Assembly (NCBI RefSeq): GCF_013155545.1
Contig: NZ_JABJVV010000001.1
Span: 434,001 to 498,000 of the forward strand
From: Caenimonas soli
GTDB taxonomy: Bacteria > Pseudomonadota > Gammaproteobacteria > Burkholderiales > Burkholderiaceae_C
DNA: 64,000 bases
Direction: 5' to 3'
Shown: positions 1-7,731 of the stretch, piece by piece
How the letters are laid out: each line of letters begins with the position of its first letter
Position numbering within the stretch: the first letter of the stretch is position 1
The notes under the pieces: generated by a model
What the model was told of the DNA's origin: nothing
Databases searched by the model: none
What the model saw: the letters and a program-made list of their open reading frames with translations, nothing else
Made by a program: the position numbers and the translations under genes

Positions 1-46
1 ACATGGACATGCTTGCCGCCCTTCGGCAATGGAAAAAAGAACCTAA
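1..46 (+). other. Possible 3' end of an upstream gloB-like gene
   Basis: Read in the frame starting at base 3, the first bases give a peptide containing LAALRQWKK, which resembles the C-terminal end typical of glyoxalase II (GloB), a common neighbour upstream of mltD in Burkholderiales and Bordetella. A stop (TAA, 44-46) overlapping the mltD ATG as TAATG exists in a neighbouring frame, separated from this frame by the A6 run at 32-39. The frame as given does not stop here, so either the tail is a coincidence or there is a one-base homopolymer change. This is inference from a very short stretch. Confidence 0.22.
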
Positions 47-1548
47 TGAGACTGCTTCACATCGCGGGCCTTTCCCTCCTGTTGGCACTGGCCGGTTGTG
101 CCACACCGCCCGCCTCGGAGCCGCAAGCCCCCGCCCCCGTCACTTCGGCAAAGCGCGATGCGCCGGCCGTCATCCCGGGCGGACCCCTGCAACCCATTAC
201 CGCAGCCGAAGCGGCATCGCGCGGTGTCGCCCAACTGCAACCCCCGGCGGACCTGTGGGAGCGCATCCGCCGCGGCTTCAAGATGTCCAACCTGGACAGC
301 GACCTGGTGCGCCAGCAGGAACAGTGGTACTCCACCCGCCCCGACTACATCCAGCGAATGACCGAGCGTTCGCGCAAGTACCTGTTCCATATCGTGGAGG
401 AACTGGAGCGCCGCAACATGCCTACGGAACTGGCCCTGCTGCCGTTCGTGGAGAGCGCGTTCAATCCGCAGGCGGTGTCCAGTGCGCGTGCCGCCGGCAT
501 GTGGCAGTTCATGCCGGCCACCGGCCAATACTTCGAACTCAAGCAGAACGTGTTCCGCGACGACCGGCGCGACGTCCTGGCTTCCACGCGAGCGGCCCTG
601 GACTACCTGCAGAAACTGCATGGCATGTTCGGCGACTGGCACCTGGCGCTGGCAGCCTACAACTGGGGTGAAGGCAGCGTCGGCCGGGCCATCGCGCGCA
701 ACCAGAAAAGCGGGTTGGGCACGACCTATGTCGACCTGAACATGCCCAACGAAACGCGCTACTACGTTCCCAAGCTGCAGGCCGTCAAGAACATCGTGGC
801 CGGCCCGGAAAATTTCCGCACCGAACTGCCGCTGATCGAAAACCATCCCTATTTCCAAAGCGTCGTTGTCTCACGCGACATCGACGTCGAACTGGCGGCA
901 CGGCTGGCCGACATCTCCGTCGAAGACTTCAAGGCATTGAACCCGTCGATGCACCGGCCGGTCATCCTGGCGGCGGGCACACCGCAAATCCTGCTGCCCT
1001 GGGACAACGCCAAGGTCTTCCAGCGCAACTTCGAGGCCTACACGGCGGGCCAGTACGCAAGCTGGACCGCGTGGAGCGCGCCCTCTACGATGAGCGTGGG
1101 CGAGGCCGCGCGCCGTGTCGGCATGAGCGAGGCCGACCTGCGCAGCGTCAATGCCATCCCGCCCCGCATGCTGATCAAGGCAGGCTCGGTACTGATCGTG
1201 CCGCGCACGGCCAAGATGCAGGATGACGTGACCAGCCATGTCGCCGATAACGGCCAGTTGAACCTGGCACCTGAAAACGTGACTCGCCGCACCGCCGTCA
1301 AGGCCGGCAAGCACGATACCGTCGCCAGCATCGCCAAGCGGTACAAGCTCAACGCGGCGCAGGTTGCCGAATGGAATGACGTGGGTGCCTCGGCCGCCTT
1401 CAAGGTGGGCCAGCAGGTGGTCCTCTTCTTGCCCGTGCGGGCCGCAACCCGCAGCCCGGTTCGCGCCGGCGCCAAATCCAGCGGTCGTGCCGGGGCCGCG
1501 TCGCGCGCTGTTCCGAAGCGCCCGACCAAGGCAGTGAAGCGCCGCTGA
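46..1548 (+). CDS. mltD: MltD-like membrane-bound lytic murein transglycosylase (lipoprotein)
   Basis: A 500-residue lytic transglycosylase that cleaves peptidoglycan glycan strands, probably anchored to the outer membrane. The start is placed at the ATG at 46 rather than the in-frame TTG at 13 because it opens a clean lipoprotein signal ending in the lipobox LAGC (Cys18). The SLT catalytic domain spans about residues 95-260; the motif PFVESAFNP supplies the catalytic Glu136, followed by AGMWQFMPATG and LALAAYNWGEG, all hallmarks of the MltD family. A degenerate LysM-like repeat lies near residues 350-400 and a better one near 420-470. The last 30 residues are rich in Lys, Arg and Ala. It is followed by a small exported protein on the same strand; nothing suggests truncation. 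Confidence 0.9.
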   Translation: MRLLHIAGLSLLLALAGCATPPASEPQAPAPVTSAKRDAPAVIPGGPLQPITAAEAASRGVAQLQPPADLWERIRRGFKMSNLDSDLVRQQEQWYSTRPDYIQRMTERSRKYLFHIVEELERRNMPTELALLPFVESAFNPQAVSSARAAGMWQFMPATGQYFELKQNVFRDDRRDVLASTRAALDYLQKLHGMFGDWHLALAAYNWGEGSVGRAIARNQKSGLGTTYVDLNMPNETRYYVPKLQAVKNIVAGPENFRTELPLIENHPYFQSVVVSRDIDVELAARLADISVEDFKALNPSMHRPVILAAGTPQILLPWDNAKVFQRNFEAYTAGQYASWTAWSAPSTMSVGEAARRVGMSEADLRSVNAIPPRMLIKAGSVLIVPRTAKMQDDVTSHVADNGQLNLAPENVTRRTAVKAGKHDTVASIAKRYKLNAAQVAEWNDVGASAAFKVGQQVVLFLPVRAATRSPVRAGAKSSGRAGAASRAVPKRPTKAVKRR

Positions 1549-1668
1549 GCTACAACTCGTAACTGCTCTCGCGCAGGACAGGTCCCACGGAAGTTCGCTA
1601 TCCGGTCCGATGCGGCCTGCGCTCGCGCTGAGGCAGAGTCAACTTATTGCTACTGCAAGGAGTTGACT

Positions 1669-2184
1669 ATGTTCAAGAAATCTCTTTTGGGCGCCATCGT
1701 TGCCGCCGGCTCGCTGATCGGTCTCGCCCCGACGGCGGCCAACGCGCAGTACACCGCCATCGTGTCGACGGCCCCGCCTGCGCCGGTGCAGGAAGTGACG
1801 CCCCCGCCGCGCCGCGGCCATGTATGGGCACCTGGCCATCATGAATGGCGCGGCAACCAGTACGTCTGGGTGTCCGGCCATTGGGTGCAGGCCCGAGAAG
1901 GCTACGACTATCGCGAGCCGCGCTGGGTGCAACGCGGCGACGGCAGCTGGTACCTGGTGGGCAACACCTGGGAACGGCGCGGCCCCTATGGCGACCGCGA
2001 CCGTGACGGCATCGCCAACCGCGACGATCCGGACAGCCCGCGCAACCAGCGCCAAGCGCGCCGCTTCGGTCCGCATGGTGACTTGGACCGCGACGGCATC
2101 ATGAACAAGGACGACCGCGACCGCGACGGCGACGGCGTCAATAATCGCCGCGACCGCTATCCGGACGACCCGCGCCGCAGCTAA
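1669..2184 (+). CDS. Small exported protein with W-x-G-x-W repeats and Asp-rich calcium-type repeats
   Basis: A 171-residue protein of unknown function. The ATG at 1669 is chosen because AAGGAG (1657-1662) lies six bases upstream; the TTG at 1663 would leave no spacing. It begins with a signal peptide ending near APTAANA. The mature N-terminal half carries repeated Trp motifs (WAPGHHEW, WVSGHWVQ, PRWVQRGDGSW) of the kind found in YXWV/WXXGXW repeat proteins of betaproteobacterial envelopes. The C-terminal half is almost entirely DRDRDG-type repeats resembling thrombospondin type 3 or other calcium-binding Asp loops. It probably works in the periplasm or on the cell surface, perhaps binding divalent cations; no enzyme motif is visible. 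A terminator follows directly. Confidence 0.8.
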   Translation: MFKKSLLGAIVAAGSLIGLAPTAANAQYTAIVSTAPPAPVQEVTPPPRRGHVWAPGHHEWRGNQYVWVSGHWVQAREGYDYREPRWVQRGDGSWYLVGNTWERRGPYGDRDRDGIANRDDPDSPRNQRQARRFGPHGDLDRDGIMNKDDRDRDGDGVNNRRDRYPDDPRRS

Positions 2185-2198
2185 TCGCTGACGTGAAA

Positions 2199-2226
2199 AA
2201 ACCCGGTTTTCGCCGGGCTTTTTTTT
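2199..2226. terminator. Bidirectional intrinsic terminator
   Basis: The stem CCCGG (2202-2206) / CCGGG (2213-2217) has a six-base loop, a T tract on the right and an A tract on the left. It can terminate the exported-protein gene on the plus strand and the converging ABC permease on the minus strand. The permease stop codon touches the T tract at 2226. Confidence 0.8.
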
Positions 2227-3065
2227 CAGAGTTTCTCGGTTTCGCCTTGGCGCGGCTGCCACTTCATCAGCCGCTTCTCGATCCGGCCCACCAAGCCGTC
2301 GAGAACGAGTGCAAACGAGGTCAGCACCACGATGCCCGCGAACACGGTGTTGACGTCGAAGGTGCCTTCGGCCTGCAGGATCAGGTAACCGACGCCGCGC
2401 GCCGAACCCAGGTACTCGCCCACCACCGCGCCCACGAAGGCCAGGCCCACCGAAGTGTGCAGGCTGGAGAACACCCAGCTGGTCGCGCTGGGCAGATACA
2501 CCGTGCGCAGCAGTTGCTTCTGGTTGGCGCCGAGCATGCGGGCATTGGCCAGCACCACCGGGCTGACCTCCTTCACGCCCTGGTAGACGTTGAAGAACAC
2601 GATGAAGAACACCAGCGTCACGGCCAGCGCCACCTTGCTCCAGATGCCCAGGCCGAACCACATGCCGAAAATCGGCGCGAGGATCACGCGGGGCATGGAG
2701 TTGGCCGCCTTGATGTAGGGATCCAGGATCGCACTGGCCGTGGGCGCCAGCGCCAGCCACAGGCCGAAAACGAGGCCCAGCACCGTACCCAATCCGAAGG
2801 CCAGCACGGTCTCCAGCAGCGTCACGCCCAGGTGCTGGTAGATGTCCGCGCGTCCCGGCAAGCCGTCGGGAAACAGGTCCGTGGGCTCGAAGCCGAAAGG
2901 CATGAACCACGACCAGATGCGGCCCGCCACCTTGATCGGCTCGCCCAGGAAAAAGGCATATTGCTGGTTGCGCGAGATCAGCTGCCAGAAGACCAGTACC
3001 GCGATCAGAAGGCCCACCTGCCAGTAGCGCAGGTTCTTGCCGGAAGGCTTCATCGCGTCGAACAT
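2226..3065 (-). CDS. ABC transporter permease, NitT/TauT (SsuC/TauC) type
   Basis: A 279-residue inner-membrane permease with about six membrane segments and the BPD_transp_1 fold. The conserved EAA-type cytoplasmic loop is in the middle (ANARMLGANQKQLLRTVYLP), and the C-terminal half has the EYLGSARGVGYLI stretch typical of SsuC/TauC/NrtB permeases. It would form the channel for the ATPase encoded just upstream; the ATPase stop and this start overlap as TGATG, so the two are translationally coupled. The matching periplasmic binding protein is not adjacent but about 6 kb away at 9945-10982. The substrate is not readable from sequence: this family carries sulfonates, taurine, nitrate, pyrimidine precursors or aromatic acids. 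Confidence 0.88.
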   Translation of the reverse strand: MFDAMKPSGKNLRYWQVGLLIAVLVFWQLISRNQQYAFFLGEPIKVAGRIWSWFMPFGFEPTDLFPDGLPGRADIYQHLGVTLLETVLAFGLGTVLGLVFGLWLALAPTASAILDPYIKAANSMPRVILAPIFGMWFGLGIWSKVALAVTLVFFIVFFNVYQGVKEVSPVVLANARMLGANQKQLLRTVYLPSATSWVFSSLHTSVGLAFVGAVVGEYLGSARGVGYLILQAEGTFDVNTVFAGIVVLTSFALVLDGLVGRIEKRLMKWQPRQGETEKL

Positions 3066-3880
3066 CAGGCCGCCTTTTTCAGTTGCTGGGCGTAGCCCTT
3101 AAGAACCTCGTCGCGCAGCACATCCCATATCTGCTTGTGCAATTCGACGAAGCGCGGCTGGGTGCGCACTTCGGCGACGTCGCGCGGGCGCGGCAGGTCG
3201 ATGTCGAACTCTCCGATCGGCCGGGTCGCCGGCCCCGCCGACAAGACCACCACGCGATCGCTCATCGCGATGGCCTCGTCCAGATCGTGCGTGATGAAGA
3301 GCACGGCCTTCTTTTTGGCGGCCCACAGGTCCAGCACTTCGTTTTCCATCAGCTGGCGGGTCTGGATGTCCAGCGCGCTGAAGGGCTCGTCCATGAGGAT
3401 GATGTCCGGGTCGAGCGCCAGCACCTGGGCCAGCGCCGTGCGCTTGCGCATGCCGCCGGAGAGCTGATGCGGGTAACGATCGCCGAATTCACCGAGGCCC
3501 ACGCGTTCCAGCCAGGCCTGCGCCTGCTTTCTGGCATCGGCATCGGGTACGCCCCGATACTGCAAACCCACCATCACGTTGTCGATGGCGCTGCGCCAGG
3601 GCATCAATGCCTCGGTCTGGAACATGTAGCCGGCGCGCCGATTGATGCCCTGCAGGGACTGGCCGAACACCTTGATGTCGCCGGAAGACGCCTGGAGCAG
3701 GCCCGCCCCGATATTCAGCAGCGTCGATTTGCCGCAACCCGTGGGCCCGACCACCGACACGAACTCGCCCGCGCGGATGCGCAGCGTGGTGTCGGCCACG
3801 GCCGTATATCGCTGCGCCGGTTCGTCCGGCGAATGGAAGGTGACGGTGATGCGATTGAGTTCGAGCGCGAATTCAGGCAT
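3065..3880 (-). CDS. ABC transporter ATP-binding protein, NitT/TauT (SsuB/TauB) type
   Basis: A 271-residue nucleotide-binding subunit. It shows Walker A (GPTGCGKSTLL), the signature LSGGMRKRTALAQ, Walker B with the catalytic Glu (IILMDEPFSALD) and the switch His in FITHDLDEA. These are characteristic of SsuB/TauB/NrtD ATPases. It energises the permease encoded downstream. It begins 70 bases after the stop of the proline-racemase-family gene and has no clear promoter in that gap, so it may now be transcribed from the inserted operon upstream rather than with its own binding protein gene. Confidence 0.9.
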   Translation of the reverse strand: MPEFALELNRITVTFHSPDEPAQRYTAVADTTLRIRAGEFVSVVGPTGCGKSTLLNIGAGLLQASSGDIKVFGQSLQGINRRAGYMFQTEALMPWRSAIDNVMVGLQYRGVPDADARKQAQAWLERVGLGEFGDRYPHQLSGGMRKRTALAQVLALDPDIILMDEPFSALDIQTRQLMENEVLDLWAAKKKAVLFITHDLDEAIAMSDRVVVLSAGPATRPIGEFDIDLPRPRDVAEVRTQPRFVELHKQIWDVLRDEVLKGYAQQLKKAA

Positions 3881-3921
3881 GCGCGCGAGCGTACCTGAAA
3901 TTCCGCATCGATCAAACGCCG

Positions 3922-3944
3922 CGTCGGGCCTTCTCGGCCCGTCG
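3922..3944 (-). other. GC-rich hairpin between the inserted operon and the ABC ATPase
   Basis: An inverted repeat with arms at 3922-3930 and 3936-3944 has a single mismatch and a TTCTC loop. It lies in the 70-base gap after the racemase-family gene. There is no U tract after it on the minus strand, so termination would be weak or Rho-assisted, and read-through into the ATPase and permease genes is plausible. Confidence 0.4.
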
Positions 3945-3950
3945 CTCCCT

Positions 3951-4964
3951 TCAACGAATCAGAAATCCTGCACCAACGGGGTCCTTGCGATCGATCACCC
4001 AGCGCGCGGTCCCCACAATGCTGGCTGTTCCCTTTACGGTTGGGCGCACCGCGCGCGTGCCGTTCAGGTCGACCACGCCCAGCAGGCATCCTTCGAAGGT
4101 TCCGCTGCCCAGCAAACCTTCCGAGCGAATCGGCTGGTTGAGCCCCATCTTCCCACGCGCCTCGAACATCGCCATCATCGCGCTGGTTCCGGTGCCACCG
4201 GGCGAGCGATCGAGTTGCCCTGCGCTGAACACGTGGACGTTCTTGTAAAACGCACCTTCTATTGTCGGCTCATGCCAGAAGGTCACGAAGTTGAGGTTAT
4301 TCACGTGAGCCTGCGTCGGGTGCTGCAGACGCTTTTGCGCATTGATCTGATCGCGCGCCAGAACACCCAGCCGCGCCAGCTCCGTGCCGTTGTTCGGCGA
4401 AATCCGCAGCTTGGTTGTCGATAGATCTATGATGCCGAAATAGTTGCCGCCCCACACGATGTCGGCAGCGACCTTGCCGTAGCCGGGCAGGTCGACGGGG
4501 ACATCCCTTTCTGCGACATAGGCGGGAACATTCTCGAAGCGCGTCCAGAGGACCTCATTGCCTTCGCTGGCAACTTCGGACACAACCAGCCCCGCGGTCG
4601 TTTCGAAACGAATCTTCGTCATGCCGTTTTCCCCGCGCGGCACCAAGCCGAGGGCCACCATGGCCATGCTGACCGCAATCGTGCCGTGGCCGCACATGTG
4701 GGAATACTCGGTGCCGTCGATGTAAATAAGGCCCGCGTCGAACCCTGGTCCCGAGGGCGGCGTCAGGAAGACGCCGAACATGTCCTTGTGGCCCCGCGGT
4801 TCACGCATCAGCGCGAGGCGCAGCCAGTCGTATCGTTCTTCCAGAAAAGCGCGCTTTTCCAGGATGCTGCTGCCGGGCGGATATGGAATGCCGCTGTGAA
4901 TGATGCACAGTGGTTCGCCCTCGGTATGGGTATAGATGACGTCGAACGTGTCCTGTTTTTGCAT
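3951..4964 (-). CDS. Proline racemase family protein (hydroxyproline epimerase / trans-3-hydroxyproline dehydratase-like), Gly in place of the second catalytic residue
   Basis: A 337-residue member of the proline racemase fold family, full length. The first catalytic site is intact (Cys91 in SHMCGHGT). The second site, normally SPCGTGT in racemases and epimerases and Thr or Ser in trans-3-hydroxy-L-proline dehydratases, reads SPGGTGT with Gly256 (codon GGT, one base from the Cys codon TGT). The fold is otherwise well conserved (GNYFGIID, GLLGSGTFEG). With only one base-catalytic residue it is unlikely to racemise proline; a one-base dehydratase-like reaction or another amino or hydroxy acid substrate is more plausible. 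It is the last gene of the ABC importer operon transcribed from 8787, so it probably acts on what that importer brings in. Confidence 0.85.
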   Translation of the reverse strand: MQKQDTFDVIYTHTEGEPLCIIHSGIPYPPGSSILEKRAFLEERYDWLRLALMREPRGHKDMFGVFLTPPSGPGFDAGLIYIDGTEYSHMCGHGTIAVSMAMVALGLVPRGENGMTKIRFETTAGLVVSEVASEGNEVLWTRFENVPAYVAERDVPVDLPGYGKVAADIVWGGNYFGIIDLSTTKLRISPNNGTELARLGVLARDQINAQKRLQHPTQAHVNNLNFVTFWHEPTIEGAFYKNVHVFSAGQLDRSPGGTGTSAMMAMFEARGKMGLNQPIRSEGLLGSGTFEGCLLGVVDLNGTRAVRPTVKGTASIVGTARWVIDRKDPVGAGFLIR

Positions 4965-5001
4965 GGCTGGTGGTCCTAGATGAGGAAGACGGAGGGAGGG
5001 T

Positions 5002-5790
5002 TTATCTGCGCTCGGACAGCATGTCCAGGCCGAGCGTCAAGTCGAGAATGACGATGACAACCGCCGCGAACGCGATGGTCGCACCCGACACGGCCGCGAT
5101 CGTCGGGTCTATCGTGTATTGCACATAGTTGAAAAGCTTCACGGGTATGGTGTTGAGCTCCGACGTCGTGTTGAAGATTGACAACTCAACGTTAATGAAC
5201 GAGGAAATAAAGGCGAAGATCGATCCGGCTACTACGCCCGGTCGGATCTGGGGCAGCACGACCAGGAAGAACGTCGTCAAGCCATTTGCCCCGAGATCGG
5301 CGGACGCTTCCTCAAGCGCGCGTTGCTCAAGCGTGAGAAGCGACAGCGTGCTACGAAGCACGAATGGCGCCACGATCACGGTGTGACCGATTGCCAAAGC
5401 CAGGAAGCTTCGCGTCAAGCCGAAGTAAGCGCCGAATTGCAGCAGCGCTGCACCCAGCACGATGTGAGGCAGAACCAGCGGCGAGAGCAGCATCGCCGAC
5501 ACCAGGCGCTTTCCCGGAAATTCATGGCGCGCCAGGGCCAGCGCGGCAGGCACGGTCATCACGACGGCCGCCACGGTCGCCGCCAGCGCCAGCAGGATGC
5601 TGGTGGTGAAGGCGGCTACGTAACTGGGGTCGCCCAGCATTTTGCGGTACCAGTCCAGGGTCAGCCCTTGTGGGGGAAAGGCCAGAAACTGGGACGCCGT
5701 CAGAGAGGCGCCAACGATCACGGCGAGCGGCAACACGAGGAAGCCGAGGACCGCCCACGATAACGCCCGAATTGCCAACCTTGCGCTCAT
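5002..5790 (-). CDS. ABC transporter permease, PotC/FbpB-like
   Basis: A 262-residue inner-membrane permease of the spermidine/putrescine and iron family, with about six membrane segments. The EAA-type loop is visible as LEEASADLGANGLTTFFLVVLPQIRPG. The start at 5790 overlaps the stop of the preceding permease gene as ATGA, so the two are coupled. It pairs with the 5787-6635 permease as the second half of a heterodimeric channel. The racemase-family gene follows after 37 bases, supporting one operon for uptake and catabolism of a small organic solute. Confidence 0.9.
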   Translation of the reverse strand: MSARLAIRALSWAVLGFLVLPLAVIVGASLTASQFLAFPPQGLTLDWYRKMLGDPSYVAAFTTSILLALAATVAAVVMTVPAALALARHEFPGKRLVSAMLLSPLVLPHIVLGAALLQFGAYFGLTRSFLALAIGHTVIVAPFVLRSTLSLLTLEQRALEEASADLGANGLTTFFLVVLPQIRPGVVAGSIFAFISSFINVELSIFNTTSELNTIPVKLFNYVQYTIDPTIAAVSGATIAFAAVVIVILDLTLGLDMLSERR

Positions 5791-6635
5791 CGCGCCCTCC
5801 CAGGTGTTTCGCCGATGCGCGCGGCAATGCCGACCATGACCAGTGTGAACACAAGCAACACGACGCTCAGCGCCCCGCCGTAGTGAACATCGAAGACCGA
5901 GCTGTACTGCTGGAAGATCAACATCGACAAGACGGTGATGCGGCCACCCGACAGGAGGGCCGGCGTGACGTAGGCGCTGACCGCGAGCGTGAAAACCATG
6001 ATGGCGGCGGACATCACGCCAGGCAGCGTCAAGGGGAGCGTGACATGCCAGAAGGTCGCGCGGGGACTCGCGCCCAGGTCGGCCGAAGCACGTTCGAGGT
6101 CGGCGTCCACCCGGGCCAATGCGTTTCCCACTCCGAGCACGACGAAGGGCAACAACACATAGACCATCCCGATCAGGATGCCGGTCTCGGTACCCAGGAA
6201 ACGAATGGGCTGGTCCGTCAGGCCCGTTGCCACCAGTCCCTGGTTCACCAGTCCGGTGCGTCCCAGCAGCACCATCCAGCCGAATGATCGAACAATGTTG
6301 CTCGTAAACAGTGGCACGACCAGGAGAATCAAGCAGGCACGCCGCCAGGCGCGCCATTTTGCTATGCGCACCAGGTACCAGGCGAGCGGATACCCCAGAA
6401 CGAGGCAGACCAGTGTCGTTGCAAGCGCGATGCGGAACGTGACGACAATGACGTCCCAATGGTAGCGATCGGCCAGTACATGGATGTAGTGCCTGAGAGT
6501 AATGGTGCCGTCGCCTGGCCCTTGGGTGAAGCTTGCCAACACAACGACCGCCAGCGGCGCCAGGAAGAACGCGCCAAAGAAGGCCAGCGCAGCAGCAAGC
6601 AGCAACGCCGGAGCAGTCATGCCGCCGCGTGTCAC
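5787..6635 (-). CDS. ABC transporter permease, PotB/PotH-like
   Basis: A 282-residue inner-membrane permease with an N-terminal membrane anchor and a five- to six-helix core. The EAA-type loop reads LERASADLGASPRATFWHVTLPLTLPG, typical of PotB/PotH. The start is probably the GTG at 6635, which overlaps the ATPase stop as GTGA; an in-frame ATG at 6620 is an alternative. It forms the channel with the 5002-5790 permease and is energised by the 6632-7717 ATPase. Confidence 0.9.
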   Translation of the reverse strand: MTRGGMTAPALLLAAALAFFGAFFLAPLAVVVLASFTQGPGDGTITLRHYIHVLADRYHWDVIVVTFRIALATTLVCLVLGYPLAWYLVRIAKWRAWRRACLILLVVPLFTSNIVRSFGWMVLLGRTGLVNQGLVATGLTDQPIRFLGTETGILIGMVYVLLPFVVLGVGNALARVDADLERASADLGASPRATFWHVTLPLTLPGVMSAAIMVFTLAVSAYVTPALLSGGRITVLSMLIFQQYSSVFDVHYGGALSVVLLVFTLVMVGIAARIGETPGRAR

Positions 6636-7717
6636 TCCCGATCCTCCAGTTGGTGCAAATTGGCAGCCAGGAATTCCAGCCGCGCGGGCCGCCCCGGTTG
6701 CATGGACTCATCGGGCAGCCCCGACGCGCGTGCCACCAGAATGCGACCTTCGACGTCGACGTGGATGAAAGTGTGACTGCCTACGCTGACCACGTCCTTG
6801 ACCGTTCCGCCAAGAACGCAGCGACCGGCTGCCGCTGCAGCGGCGGGAGGTTCCCCCGCCCCACCTTCCGCCACGAGCAGTAAGTGTTCGGGCCGCAACA
6901 CGGCCACGCCCCGGTCCGCACGAGCCCGCAGGTGCGGGATTTCCAACTGCTGCGTCGCCAGGTGCACGAAGCCGCTGGAGCCCGCAACGAAATCGATGAA
7001 GTTGGCCTCACCGATGAATTCGGCGACAAAGCGGTTCGCGGGCGCACGATAAATACCGGTGCCGGTTCCCACCTGCTCCACTCGCCCCGCATTCATGACG
7101 ACGATCCGGTCGGCCATGCTCATCGCCTCCTCCTGGTCGTGCGTCACGAACAGAAACGCTATGCCGAGCTTTTCCTGTAGGTGCTTGAGCTCCAGCTGCA
7201 TGCGCTTGCGGAGCTTCATGTCCAGCGCCGACAAGGGTTCGTCGAGCAGCAGCAGCTTGGGCCGATTGACCACCGCCCGGGCCAGGGCGACCCGTTGCTG
7301 CTGGCCGCCGGATAGTTCGGCGGGGTAGCGCGAGCCCAAGCTTGCCAGTCCCACCAGTTCAAGCGCGTCTTTCGAGCGCTCTTCGGCTTCGGCTCGGGCG
7401 ATGCCTTGGCGGCGCGGGCCATACGCCACGTTCTCCTGCACGCTCATGTGCGGAAACAGGGCGTAATTCTGGAAGACCGTATTGAGCGGGCGACGATGCG
7501 GCGGCCAACCACTGACGTCCTGGCCGTCGATGACGATGCGGCCCGCGTCCGGTTCCACGAACCCCGCGATGGTCCGCAGTAGCGTCGTCTTCCCACAGCC
7601 GCTGGGCCCGAGCAGGGCAATGAATTCGCCCTGCTCGACCGTCAGCTGAATAACGTCCAGCACGGGGTGCTCGCCGAAGCGCTTGCGAACGCCGTCGATA
7701 GTGACAATGGCAGACAT
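6632..7717 (-). CDS. ABC transporter ATP-binding protein, PotA/FbpC-like with TOBE domain
   Basis: A 361-residue ATPase. The nucleotide-binding domain (about residues 1-240) has Walker A GPSGCGKTTLL, signature [14 protein letters not shown], Walker B LLLLDEPLSALD and the switch His in FVTHDQEEAMSMAD. The remainder forms a C-terminal TOBE-type regulatory domain (about 280-355). This architecture is usual for polyamine, iron and related solute importers. It starts 14 bases after the stop of the binding protein gene and overlaps the permease start, so it sits inside one tight operon. Confidence 0.93.
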   Translation of the reverse strand: MSAIVTIDGVRKRFGEHPVLDVIQLTVEQGEFIALLGPSGCGKTTLLRTIAGFVEPDAGRIVIDGQDVSGWPPHRRPLNTVFQNYALFPHMSVQENVAYGPRRQGIARAEAEERSKDALELVGLASLGSRYPAELSGGQQQRVALARAVVNRPKLLLLDEPLSALDMKLRKRMQLELKHLQEKLGIAFLFVTHDQEEAMSMADRIVVMNAGRVEQVGTGTGIYRAPANRFVAEFIGEANFIDFVAGSSGFVHLATQQLEIPHLRARADRGVAVLRPEHLLLVAEGGAGEPPAAAAAAGRCVLGGTVKDVVSVGSHTFIHVDVEGRILVARASGLPDESMQPGRPARLEFLAANLHQLEDRE

Positions 7718-7731
7718 CGGGTGGGCAATGC

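Noticed and set aside
3..671. A 222-codon plus-strand frame at the window start
   Set aside because: Except for its first few codons it is a shadow of mltD with Arg/Gly/Ala-rich composition.
1669..2184. Asp-rich repeats considered as a tandem DNA repeat
   Set aside because: The repeats are protein-level and irregular in DNA; no array structure.
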